This document shows, one piece after another, positions 41,823-51,308 of a stretch of DNA of 64,000 bases. This stretch comes from Bremia lactucae. Lineage: Eukaryota > Oomycota > Peronosporomycetes > Peronosporales > Peronosporaceae. Under the pieces are notes generated by a model, which saw only the letters and a program-made list of their open reading frames with translations, was not told the origin of the DNA and made no database searches. The stretch spans positions 225,924-289,923 of the forward strand of contig NW_027152021.1 of the NCBI RefSeq assembly GCF_004359215.1, read 5' to 3'. Position numbers and translations under genes: made by a program. Numbering within the stretch: position 1 is the first letter of the stretch; the number at the start of each line of letters is the position of its first letter.

Positions 41823-41873
41823 TGAAGTAATAATTGTCCATCCCAAAACAAATTCACGAGTTTTTCTACAATC

Positions 41874-42617
41874 TCATGACTTCACGGCTGAGAAAGTCTT
41901 TCTTATATTGCGGTAGCGCTTACAATCCTTCTCTAGAAGGTAGTCTGGGTCACTGGCAACACGCTTCCACAACATATCCTTAAACTTTGCCTCAAAGACT
42001 TTCGTCATGTTTGTCTGTGCGAGCTCCGAGACCAACATGTTTCGCAATTCTTGCCAGCGACAAACGTGCTCCAGATTGGCAGAGCGCACTGCTTCACTCA
42101 GCATGGTGGCGAGCATCGTCTCAACGGCCATGTATACACTTGGCATCATCAACGACTTGGTGCGGTAGGAGCAACTGTGAGGCTTAAAAAGAGTTTTGTT
42201 CGTACTGGCTAGGCGCAGCTTTATTATGTCGGCGTCAATAGACCTGAGCCAGTCTTCCTGTTCATTCTCAGGAACGTGGCGCTTAACGAGCTCCTGCCAC
42301 GAGACTGGGGCTTGCTGGTAGGAGTTGGCATTACATCCAAGAAGCGTGTCACTCCCACCATTACCACTAAACATTTGGGACACCATGGGCATCATTTGGG
42401 ACATCATTTGACTCAAATCAGGCATACGGGGCGGGTTTGCCACGTTATTCGACGTGACAACAGTTCCATGGGCCCATGACGCCGGTACTGTCGAATTAGA
42501 GGATAGAGCTGGTTGTGTAGAGTCCCTTTCCGCCATCTCCATCAGCATTTCGCCCGCCAGATCGTCCAGCATCTCGTCGTCCGAGAGGGACATGTTGTCT
42601 AGAATGTCGTCGCTCAT
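41874..42617 (-). CDS. Conserved hypothetical protein with acidic N terminus and Met-rich segment
   Basis: A 247-residue frame from the ATG at 42617 (MSDDILDNMSLSDDEMLDD). The open frame extends four codons further without ATG. Residues 1-35 are acidic with Leu/Met; 75-100 hold a repeated Met/Gln segment (SQMMSQMMPMVSQMF); from about 115 on is a helical domain with Trp at VSWQELVKRHVPENEQEDWL and WKRVASDPDYLLEKDCKRYRN. I do not recognise the family. The helical C-terminal domain with few gaps suggests a real, soluble protein. It lies 87 bp downstream of DENR on the same strand, and its stop codon is only 51 bp from the 3' LTR of a Ty3 element, which therefore sits in or next to its 3' UTR. 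Confidence 0.7.
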   Translation of the reverse strand: MSDDILDNMSLSDDEMLDDLAGEMLMEMAERDSTQPALSSNSTVPASWAHGTVVTSNNVANPPRMPDLSQMMSQMMPMVSQMFSGNGGSDTLLGCNANSYQQAPVSWQELVKRHVPENEQEDWLRSIDADIIKLRLASTNKTLFKPHSCSYRTKSLMMPSVYMAVETMLATMLSEAVRSANLEHVCRWQELRNMLVSELAQTNMTKVFEAKFKDMLWKRVASDPDYLLEKDCKRYRNIRKTFSAVKS

Positions 42618-42704
42618 TTCCAATCTCACGCAATGCCTTCTTTCTTTAAATTTACAAGCAAATATTACAATTAAAGAGTAAATTTTTGCTTTTAATTGGT
42701 ATTG

Positions 42705-43730
42705 CTACTTTTTATTTTTTTTAGCAGCCTTAATGGGTTCATCAACGACAATGATGTGGTCTTCATGCACACCAAATAGCTCCGGGAGCACATCCAATAG
42801 CTCAATTACGCAATCCCCTTGCAGCTGAATTTGTTGCTGGCCCAGATCCGTTTTGGATAACGAGGAGCTGCAGGCAAACTTCTTGCCCATGCTCTTACAC
42901 GCCTCTTTGATGTTCACGCCCTCAAAGTCTTCGAGACCCGTGACGAAAGTAAGCCGCTTGCGACCTTTACGTGAGCTTTTAGAAATAGTCACCATGCAAT
43001 TCTCCTTGCGCTTCGCTGCCTCCTCAATCTTGTTTTTCTTTTTCTTCTTGACGGTCTTGCCCTTTACTTCGAGCGAAATGCCTTCAACGCCGTCGGCAAT
43101 CTGTTGCTCAACTTCCAAGAGCTCAGTCACTGTGCGATTATACTTCGTGAGCATTAAATTGGGGCAGTGTTCAGCCAGCCACGGCTTGCACTCGTTAAAC
43201 ATGGGACCGTACTCGCAGTACTCGGGCGGAAACGTGTCAACTGGGCAGTAGACTACGTGACGTAGCTTCGGCTGGTTGTCGTCCGCATCCACTTCATCGT
43301 GTGATTCATCATCGTCTTGTTTGTCCAAGTCATCAGGTTCTGGTCCGTACTTCTTGACCAATGCGTCAAATAGCTTGGATTCGTTGCCCTTGTACTTAAG
43401 CAGAACTTGGGGGACATCGTCAATCTTCTCGGGGTTGTACTTGCTGTAAAATGCCAGTAGCCTTTGGTAATTAAAATCTTTTTCCTCATTCGATTCGAAA
43501 ACATTGGCAGCAACACCTTTTGCATTGGCCACTTCCGTGTTCTCTTGCGTCTCACTAACAAGATCGAAATTTTCGCCTTCGGTAGGCTCAGCGCCGTACT
43601 TCTTCACCAGTGACGAGAACAGCTGCGCCTCTCGACCTTTGAACCGTTCCAGCACACTGTCAATTTCATGCAGCTTTTCTGGATTATACTTATCGTAGAA
43701 GCGCTGGAGACGTTCCCGGTGCGAAGACAT
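42705..43730 (-). CDS. DENR: Density-regulated protein (DENR/Tma22) with SUI1 domain
   Basis: 341 residues, ATG at 43730. DENR pairs with MCT-1 to eject tRNA and mRNA from post-termination 40S subunits and to support re-initiation. The C-terminal third is the SUI1/eIF1-like domain (about 245-335): CMVTISKSSRKGRKRLTFVTGLEDF, ACKSMGKKFACSSSL and IQLQGDCVIELLDVLPELF. Before it is the DENR N-terminal Cys cluster, VVYCPVDTFPPEYCEYG with CKPW and HCPNL (about 158-195), and a Lys-rich linker (KTVKKKKKNK). Unusual is a further N-terminal extension with two copies of a roughly 45-residue repeat (RLQRFYDKYNPEKL...LVKKYGAEP at about 7-48; RLLAFYSKYNPEKI...LVKKYGPEP at about 88-130), which yeast and human DENR lack. 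It shares a 143-bp intergenic region with the divergent CLC gene. Confidence 0.9.
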   Translation of the reverse strand: MSSHRERLQRFYDKYNPEKLHEIDSVLERFKGREAQLFSSLVKKYGAEPTEGENFDLVSETQENTEVANAKGVAANVFESNEEKDFNYQRLLAFYSKYNPEKIDDVPQVLLKYKGNESKLFDALVKKYGPEPDDLDKQDDDESHDEVDADDNQPKLRHVVYCPVDTFPPEYCEYGPMFNECKPWLAEHCPNLMLTKYNRTVTELLEVEQQIADGVEGISLEVKGKTVKKKKKNKIEEAAKRKENCMVTISKSSRKGRKRLTFVTGLEDFEGVNIKEACKSMGKKFACSSSLSKTDLGQQQIQLQGDCVIELLDVLPELFGVHEDHIIVVDEPIKAAKKNKK

Positions 43731-43873
43731 GGTTGGTAATTTGAGTAAATTGCCTCGTGTTCGTAAAACGGTATGTATACAAAGTATATTTAGTATACAC
43801 TCCTAGCTATGATTGACCAAAATTGGCTACATTGAGATACTCGGGACATTGACGCGAGATGTTGTGGACTAGC
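43731..43873. promoter_or_regulatory. Shared 143-bp region between divergent DENR and CLC genes
   Basis: The start codons of DENR (minus) and the CLC gene (plus) lie 143 bp apart, so the region must hold both promoters. It contains GTATGTATACAAAGTATATTTAGTATACAC, with two GTATAC palindromes about 20 bp apart. No known factor site is claimed. Confidence 0.5.
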
Positions 43874-46832
43874 ATGGACCTCGAGAGTCTTGACTATGGT
43901 ACAATGCCTGCTAGCGCTTATATAATCCTTTGCAATCAATGACACGAAGATTTGTGCTATTTGGTGTCCTTGTTTCATGAATACAGACCTGTTTGAAAGC
44001 GTTGTAAACAAGTCTGGCATGGGCTTCAAGTACCGAGATGGTCAAGAAAAAAATCGGCTGATCTATGCACGCTGGTTCCTAACGCTTCTCACAGGCATTA
44101 TAACGGCACTCGTAGCGGTCTTTATGCTCTTTTTTACGACGCTGCTCTTTTCACTTAAACACCATTTGCTCGAGTACACGATCCATCGCGAATTAACAAA
44201 GCATGTGCTCTTTGGTACGACATTCTGGAGCTTTGTGGCATTTAATCTTGGACTTGTGATGATCTCTGCAACTATGACGGTTTTTGGTGAGCTTGTTGCG
44301 GCGGGATCAGGTACATTTCTATTGGCTACGTGGCAGCAAAGCTCGCGACCAATACTTCATATTAATGCATTGCTCGTAGGCATCTCGGAGGTGAAAACAA
44401 CACTTAATGGCATGAAAATTCCGCACTTGCTACGACTACGAACCTTCTGTTGCAAAGTTATTGGTACGGTATGCTCCGTTGCTGGAGGGTTGCCATTAGG
44501 GAAAGAAGGTCCTATGATACATAGGTGCGCGACAAAGTGTTTCTTACGCGTACCCACTCGAAAATCTCATGAAGCTCCAGTGGTGCCATTGTTGCAGCAG
44601 GTCTTTCACAGGGAAAATCGTCGACTGTTGGCTACGATACCAGGTATTTATTTGAATATTTAAGCGTTACGTGCTCTTAAATTTTAAACGCTGCATCCTA
44701 CTAGCTTTTCCTACTTTGCAGGTTTTCGGAATGATCGAGAAAAGCGCGATTTTGTAGCGTGCGGAGCCGCTGCTGGTGTTGCTTCAGCGTTTGGTGCTCC
44801 TATCGGTGGAGTCTTGTTTGTATTGGAGGAGGGAGCCTCCTTTTGGAACCAGTCACTTACATGGCGGACATTGTTTTGCGCCATGTCAGCAACTTTTACG
44901 CTGGCATTTTTTCTATCTGGCATGAATGATAACTTATCATGGGGAACGCTTGGAAGCCATACAGGCAGCTTCAGTTTTGGACCATTTGCATCCAGCACGT
45001 ACCAGATTTGGGAATTGCCGCTTTTTATTCTCATGGGTATTGGTGGTGGACTCCAAGGAGCTCTATTTAATGGACTAAATACACGTTTAGCGAGAATACG
45101 GTCTCGCTGGATCCGTGCGCCTGGTGTCGCATGGCTCGAGGCTTTGCTAGTGTCCATGTTGGTCTCATCTATTCTTTTCTCGACGCCATTTCTGCTTGGA
45201 AAATGTCATAATCTTCCAAAAACGCATGCTATTGAATTGCTTAATGGTGCCCCTAGCAAAGCTTTTGCATTTGGAATGGAAAAGCTATCAAAGGAAAATT
45301 CAGCTTGCATTTGTGAGAACTGTACGAGCATTTTAATGGATAATGCAGAGTGCTATCAAGCCGACGAGACGATGGCGTATCCATACCGAAAAGAACTCGT
45401 ACGCTTCTACTGCCCTATCGGCCAATACAATGACTTGGCATCGCTCATGCTTACAGGAGGAGAAATTGCCATCAAGCATTTGTTTCATGCCCCGCCTGAT
45501 TCCTTTAGCGTGCGCAATTTGGTCGTCTTTTGGCTCGTAATGCTGGTGCTCGCGTGTATCACGTACGGTTTAAAAATCCCAAGCGGATTATTTGTGCCGG
45601 CTTTGCTGATTGGCGCGGCGTATGGACGACTATGGACTCGAGTCATCAATTTTGTAACCAGTCTTTATAACCTTAAAACGGTTGATCCACGCTTGTACGG
45701 ACTTGTGGGAAGTTTAGCAATGCTCGGTGGCGTAACTCGTATGACCATCTCCCTGACTGTCATTATTCTCGAATGTACGGGAAACGTCGAATTTGGACTT
45801 CCGTTGATTCTCACGTCCTTCTTTGCTCGCTGGGTGGGCAATTACTACAACGAAGGGATCTACGATATTCATATCCACTTGCGCCATGTACCGTTTCTAG
45901 ATTGGAATCCACCCCTTCGTGGCTCCTTTTTGCGTGTCAAACACATCATGACGGCTCACCCTAAAACATTGCGCACGGTTGAACGGGCTGGTGTTATCTT
46001 TGATCTGCTCCTGAGTACCAAACACAATGCATTTCCAGTGATCGTAGAGGACCCTACGTTTGGGAGCCACTTTTTTGCTGGTATCATCCTACGAAAACAG
46101 CTAAATGTACTATTAAGCCACCGAGACTTTAGCTTTGAGAAACCGAAACCATTTCACCGCCAACCCCATCCTGCTTCATGTTACAGTGACAAGAAGCGAT
46201 CCGAGAGTTTTCGTCGTTCCCGATCAAGCGATGTGGAAGCGAGTGGCAGGACGCGCATTGATCAGAAGTTGTTGGAATCGCCTCTAGCTCACAATTACTG
46301 CTTATCGTACCAAGATATGGAAGTCCATTATCCTCGGTATCCAATCCCATCTCGAATGCACAAAGACTTTCGAGCAGCTGTCCATGCTGGAAGAGTTGCT
46401 GGGGATGAATTTTACACATTGCAAGAGGAAGACCGCGCTTTGTGGGTCGATTTGACACCATACATGAACCAGACGCCGTACGTGATTCAAGAGGAGGCGC
46501 CTTTTGTGCGTGCATATCGTATTTTTCGAAGTGCTGGTTTACGCCATCTCGTTGTGGTGAATCGGCACAATAATGTGCGTGGTATTATAACGCGACGTGA
46601 GCTCGAGGAAGAGCATTGCACGCGCTGCTTTCGCCTGGCTAAAAGCATTGAGTCGGACGAAGTTTATCCAATCTCGGGTCCGTCTCCAGTTAGATTTTTC
46701 AGAAAACTTCGTCGCACTGTTTCACGCGCCGAGCAAGTCAAGCGTGCTTTAAGCAACTCAATTTCAATTGTGCGAGAAAACATTGACGACAGGGAGAATG
46801 ACGACGCTGTAAACGCGTTGCTACCCCACTAA
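43874..46832 (+). CDS. CLC-family chloride channel / anion-proton exchanger (CLC-7-like), 5 exons
   Basis: Proposed exons 43874-43898, 43987-44310, 44380-44524, 44581-44643 and 44705-46832 give an 894-residue protein. All introns are GT-AG and short (88, 69, 56, 61 bp). Splicing restores family motifs: MDLESLDYD|LFES at the start, AAGSG|ISEVK (first anion-site loop), GKEGPMIHS|GAIVAAGLSQ (second, about 157, with gating Glu), and GYDT|SF...FRNDREKRDF. CGAAAGVASAFGAPIGG and VLEEGASFW follow, with the second Glu that exchangers use for protons. Then come membrane helices to about 585 and two CBS domains (about 597-640 and 770-820, ending VVNRHNNVRGIITRREL). These features point to an endomembrane exchanger. 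The 69-bp intron is in frame without stop, so unspliced reading gives a plausible but wrong protein. Confidence 0.9.
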
Positions 46833-47208
46833 GCAGTTATGATGGTGTATTTAAAAGGTAACATTGGTCAAGTTTAAGATAGTGAGCCTTTCTTGTCCGA
46901 GCGGAGCACCTTGCAGCTAGATTTTCGCCAATATGGATATGAGTATGATATGACGATTGCCATTTTCGTCTTGAAGAGAAAGGATAATAGAATTGAGTTC
47001 TGTAAAAATATTAAAACATAAAATGCTACAGTTGTAAAAGAGAGCGCAATATAATGCTCCAAATTAAACTATATTCTTATGCATAGCATACGAACACAAT
47101 CTCATTCGGTGTTCTAACAATCGCAAACAAACCAGGCTCGGGATCGATCAGACTTCTTGCGACAGCTAAAAATAATTTTCTCTATTAGATCATAAATTAT
47201 TGCAAATC
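46833..47208. other. Intergenic stretch
   Basis: 376 bp between the CLC gene and PIG-P. AT-rich, no gene or repeat recognised. Confidence 0.5.
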
Positions 47209-47817
47209 ATGGCCGGCAAAAAGACGAAAGCAGTTGATTCTTTAGCTAATGTTGCAAGCTCCATAGAAGCTCCCCAGATTAATACGTACCATGGCGCAAT
47301 AATAGCTCCAACCGGAAAGCCAGCAACAGCCCAAGTATCATTTAAAGAAATGCAGCGGTTGCATGCCATGCGAATGGAGCTTTTCGGTTTTGGAGGTTGG
47401 TTGGCTTCTGCTCTATTTTATGGTATGTTGTTTCTTCCGTTCGAGTTGCATACATTATCTGACTGCAATGCCGGTATAGTGCTTTTTTTAGTTTGGGCTT
47501 ACGTGCCCGAAGCGACATTGGAAGCTTACGGGTTAACCTACTTGCCCTCGAAGCATTGGGCTGTGGCTGTACCGGCAATGATCGTCGTGACTTACGTATT
47601 TTCCTTGGTCATCTACAAGGCTATTAATTTGATTTCCACGCCCGGACTGGAGTCGTTCGATACAATATTTGACACACACACGGTGCCGCTACCGAAAGGG
47701 ACCACGTTCTTCGACAATGATACGCAGGCTACCCCCGGCATCGGAGATATTTCCATTTTTGACGTTAACAGCCACTTTTTCTTAACAAACCCGAACAAGC
47801 CGCTCAAAGAAGCGTGA
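47209..47817 (+). CDS. PIGP: GPI-GlcNAc transferase subunit P (PIG-P)
   Basis: 202 residues from the ATG at 47209 (MAGKKTKAVDS). PIG-P is a small membrane subunit of the complex that starts GPI-anchor synthesis by moving GlcNAc onto phosphatidylinositol at the ER. The signature is clear: a first hydrophobic segment (about 65-85, ELFGFGGWLASALFYGMLFLP), a second (about 92-105), then VWAYVPEATLEAYGLTYLPSKHWAVAVP, where the family has LWAYVPE...GLTYxPxKYWAVA, and a third hydrophobic stretch (VTYVFSLVIYKAINL). The C-terminal 60 residues (FDTIFDTHTVPLP to GDISIFDVNSHFF) extend beyond the shortest homologues, as in plant and oomycete forms. It converges on COQ6, with 160 bp between the stops. Confidence 0.9.
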   Translation: MAGKKTKAVDSLANVASSIEAPQINTYHGAIIAPTGKPATAQVSFKEMQRLHAMRMELFGFGGWLASALFYGMLFLPFELHTLSDCNAGIVLFLVWAYVPEATLEAYGLTYLPSKHWAVAVPAMIVVTYVFSLVIYKAINLISTPGLESFDTIFDTHTVPLPKGTTFFDNDTQATPGIGDISIFDVNSHFFLTNPNKPLKEA

Positions 47818-47977
47818 AAGTCAACATTTCGATAGCAACTTTCTTTAAGCACTAACAATTGACTACATTCGACATGGTAACATCTACAAAATCCGGCCTT
47901 CACCATTGGAGCGATACATTGCAATATTATCGATCGATTTAACGCCAACTTGCTATCGATAAATTGCTTAAATGCAT

Positions 47978-49426
47978 CTACAAGCCCATAGCGTACTTCA
48001 TTATCTGATTCTTGAGTGGTTCTACGGCATTAAGCGTGCCCATGCCAACGTTTCGAGCCACCGAGACAGCGTCGGGGGTAGGCCCAAACATCCGCTTGAA
48101 ACCATCCATAGCCAACTGCATGGTAATGTTTGCCTTCATTCGCTCATCTTCGTACTGCTGAAGAAAATACTCGCTCGAGAGATTTTCTCCACTCTTAACG
48201 CCTCCCACAAGAAGGTTACTTAAAGCGTTGACGTCTCCAAGTCCAAGGTTCAAACCCTGGCCAGCAAGTGGATGAATAGTGTGCGCCGAGTCCCCCACAA
48301 GTGCAATGCCAGGCTTAATGTACTTGGTTGCGTGCTTTAATTTGAGAGGGAACGCAACGCGTGGACCCACTGCAGCAACAGCCTTAGGCGGGGCAACAAA
48401 CGGATCGGTAAGAGAAGCAGCTGACATGATAGTGGCGGCAGCTTGATGCACACCATTCATTAGACTCGAGAGCACTGGAAGACCTGGGAACTCGGGAGGT
48501 ACAGGAGACATTGGTGGGGCAGCGTACGCTTCATTAAGACGCGTGATAAAGGCTTCAGAACTGAGAGCAGTGAGCTCCTTGGCCATCTCCGCAGTACACG
48601 ACCAGACGACTGACGAGTAGCCATCGCGCATGGGCAGCAGCGCCACGGGGCCTGTCGGAAAGAAACGTTGCCAAGCCGTCTCGTTCTTCCCGTCCGTCTT
48701 GACGGTAGTCACGACGGCCTGTTGGTCATAGTCCCAGCCCCATGTACCGAGCGCCGAGAGCGAACGAATGATCGAGTTGCCTCCGTCAGCTGCCACGACG
48801 ACGTCGGCTTTTAAACGCTGACCGTCTTCAAGTCCAATGTCCGAGATACCAGATACAATTGTAGGACGTTGAAAGTGCTTGACTTTGGCGGGGCAGTAAA
48901 GCTTGAGCGGCGCGCTGTCCTGTGGGTCAGCGGCTAACTGATTCATGCGGTCGTGTAGCGCGCGCACGAGCACACGATGCTCGATGACGTGACCGAGTAT
49001 GTCTTTATTGATTTTATTAGCATCAAAGCGAATAAAGCCATCGCCCATGGCATCCCAGACCTGCATGACCCTAAACACGGCCTTGTGGCTGTCGGCAATA
49101 AGGCTCCAGGCGCCAGCGCTCTCAATTAATTTTTGACTGGCTGGCGTGATTGTGTATACACGAAGATCAGGCGTATCGTCCTCGACAGAGGACACGGCAG
49201 CAGGCGTTTCCAATTCAATTACAGCGACTTGCTTGCCCTTAAAAATTGGGTTGCTCTTGATTTGACAAGCCAAGGCGGAGCCCACGAGGCCACCGCCAAC
49301 GACTACGACGTCGTAGTGCGGCACTTTTGAATCAAACGGCAATGAAGTGGAAAGCAAACGAAAGGTTTGACTGCGTATGCCTTGTAGCGAGCGGCTGGAC
49401 ACACGCGCGACGGAGGAAAGCACCAT
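47978..49426 (-). CDS. COQ6: Ubiquinone biosynthesis monooxygenase COQ6
   Basis: 482 residues, no intron, ATG at 49426. COQ6 is the FAD-dependent enzyme that hydroxylates the ring at C5 in coenzyme Q synthesis, at the matrix face of the mitochondrial inner membrane. Residues 1-30 are basic and Ser-rich (VARVSSRSLQGIRSQTFRLL), a mitochondrial presequence. Then: the dinucleotide-binding VVVVGGGLVGSALACQI (about 38-54), VLVRALHDRM after the NAD(P)H/FAD region, VVVAADGGNSIIR (DG motif, about 210-222), and the second FAD motif GIALVGDSAHTIHPLAGQGLNLGLGDV (about 375-400). Length fits the family. It ends 160 bp from the stop of PIG-P on the opposite strand. Confidence 0.95.
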   Translation of the reverse strand: MVLSSVARVSSRSLQGIRSQTFRLLSTSLPFDSKVPHYDVVVVGGGLVGSALACQIKSNPIFKGKQVAVIELETPAAVSSVEDDTPDLRVYTITPASQKLIESAGAWSLIADSHKAVFRVMQVWDAMGDGFIRFDANKINKDILGHVIEHRVLVRALHDRMNQLAADPQDSAPLKLYCPAKVKHFQRPTIVSGISDIGLEDGQRLKADVVVAADGGNSIIRSLSALGTWGWDYDQQAVVTTVKTDGKNETAWQRFFPTGPVALLPMRDGYSSVVWSCTAEMAKELTALSSEAFITRLNEAYAAPPMSPVPPEFPGLPVLSSLMNGVHQAAATIMSAASLTDPFVAPPKAVAAVGPRVAFPLKLKHATKYIKPGIALVGDSAHTIHPLAGQGLNLGLGDVNALSNLLVGGVKSGENLSSEYFLQQYEDERMKANITMQLAMDGFKRMFGPTPDAVSVARNVGMGTLNAVEPLKNQIMKYAMGL

Positions 49427-49823
49427 GACACTAAAGGATGCTGTTGTGACGTTTATATGGCAGGTTCTGCGACTTGTTTGGTAAATCTTTCCAATATGTG
49501 GGAATGGAATTTAAATAATGGGCTCATATTTAGTTGGAATCACATTTTGTAAAAATCAAAATCAATGAAACAACAACAGGGGCTTTTGATAAAATAATAT
49601 CAATACAGTAAATGCTATCCTATCGATACAACTACGTGCAATGATGACATTCGCTGTCAAAGCTACAAACAGCAAAAAGAGGGCAGAGCGTAGTGGCTTC
49701 CATGTCGCGTACTCAATAGTTGAAGAATGTCGTGCGCTTCTTTCGACCCAAGCTTCGAAAGGCGCAGCGCATGCAAATGGCATGCGTAAAAGGACAGACA
49801 GCTAATTTTCACACATAACTTTA
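49427..49823. other. Intergenic stretch
   Basis: 397 bp between COQ6 and the next minus-strand gene; it holds the COQ6 promoter. No other feature recognised. Confidence 0.5.
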
Positions 49824-50928
49824 CTAGGCGACGACTGATGTGGCTTCTACCGCATTGGCAGCCTCTGTTGGACTGCAATTCGCAGATGATTTACTGACGG
49901 ATAGAGCGCAGCTCGCGGGCTTAGCAGCAACATGCGCGCAATCTGATGTGCTTGACACGTCGGTAGGTGACGTACTCATTCTCAAAAAGTCACAACTCAG
50001 GGGCGAGTCAAACGAGTCAATAGAGTACGGAAGCTCAAAGCTCTCGTCGGAGCTCTCACCGTCCCCAAGTATACAGTCCGAGGCGTACACGATACTTAAG
50101 CCGTCGTACGCACGAGCGTTAATGCTGTCATTAGCCTTCATATCTTCCATAATAAAAGAATCCACAACCATGTTTCGGCTACCAATTCCGTAAAGGTATG
50201 CACTAGCGCTGTTATCGTCCACGAGCATACCATCATCACCAAAGTCTTGTTCCGTCATCTCTACATTGCTGTCCACCATCAAAGGTACTTCGCCTAATCC
50301 GTACTGGTACATGAGATCATACTCATTGGATTCAGATCGTTCACGATTGATTCGAACGGTCTCACGCTCAACGTGGCTAATAATTGATATCGAGTGGCCC
50401 GCTTTCTCCAAGATATCCAATCGTTCTTCGGGCTCGAGATATCCCAGTTCCATGAAATCCTGACGCCCTACACGAAACGAGTTGCGCTCGCTTTCATACG
50501 TGTCTAATTGGCGCTTTGTGCGACGGCGAACGTCTACAGACATGCCCAGCTAATAAATAAAATCCAAATCAAATATGACAACTCAAATCTCACTTTACTA
50601 GGATCGACAATAGCACGAAACTTACCGGCACGCCTTCAGAAGAAACAGTAGCTGTCCACATAGTGGGCTCAAACTCAACCACTTCTGCGCAATTAAACCG
50701 CACGCTTTTCTTTAAAGTGCTGTGATCATCCATATTTATCGTGTCTTCCTGTACGGCGATCTCCATAGCGTGATCCATCGCAGCTTCGGCAAGCTCTTTG
50801 ATCTGGGCGTTATTGCACGCATTCTCACTCTCCGGCTCTTGCAACTCACCCACTTTATTCTGCTGTCGCATTGATGTTAATAAAATCGCAGGAGGTGGCA
50901 ATGCGGAGGCTTCAGGTAGTGGTGCCAT
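49824..50928 (-). CDS. Unknown two-exon protein with a stramenopile-type conserved core
   Basis: Exon 1 is 50928-50626 and exon 2 is 50549-49824, with a 76-bp intron (GTAAGT...TATTAG, phase 0); 342 residues. The core around the junction, SVRFNCAEVVEFEPTMW ... VRRRTKRQLDTYESERNSFR ... GYLEPEERLDILEKAGHSI, resembles a widespread but uncharacterised oomycete/diatom pattern (VRFxxVxVREYxxxLGDNPxxSxGPP followed by RRRxxxEL and a helix with GYSxxEI), here degenerate in the LGDNP part. The C-terminal 170 residues are acidic and Ser/Asp-rich, probably disordered (GDDGMLVDDNSA, SESSDESFEL). Function unknown. The splice is supported by frame, consensus donor and continuity of the core. Confidence 0.7.
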
Positions 50929-51308
50929 AGTTTAACGAGTCCTTCTCTTACGCGGGCGGAACGCAAATCGTGTTGTGATGAGAGCGGCTCTCTCCCTGAA
51001 ACTGAATACCCGAGTGAGTTAAAAATTAATATCATGTGCGCAACCTGACGTTGTCAACCATAAGATTTTATTTTTACTACCACTCACAGCAGGCTGAAAT
51101 CAGACGCGACGGGAAGGAAATGCCCTGCTTCAGGGCTTTTGAATCGAATACTATCGAAGAGTCTTAACGGTTTTATTGCTGCTTGTAGTATATTGTCAGT
51201 ACACGCAGCACTCTACACCAGCTGCTTGCACCTTTACACTTTACGCCAGACATGTGGCCGTTTCATAAATCTTGCCACTAACGTGGCTAAACAGCTACTA
51301 TCAACTGC
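50929..51308. other. Intergenic stretch
   Basis: 380 bp between two minus-strand genes, presumably promoter of the unknown two-exon gene and 3' UTR of the METTL9-like gene. Nothing else recognised. Confidence 0.5.

Noticed and set aside
34837..41827. Element 34842-41822 as a single clean insertion
   Set aside because: Flanks TTTAT and TGAAG differ, and its two LTRs are less alike than the LTR pair 8102/41495.
44711..45157. Minus-strand 148-codon frame opposite the CLC gene
   Set aside because: Shadow of the conserved CLC exon 5; no start context or motif of its own.
49840..50193. Plus-strand 117-codon frame
   Set aside because: It lies opposite the second exon of the spliced minus-strand gene and has only low-complexity Ser/Ala content.
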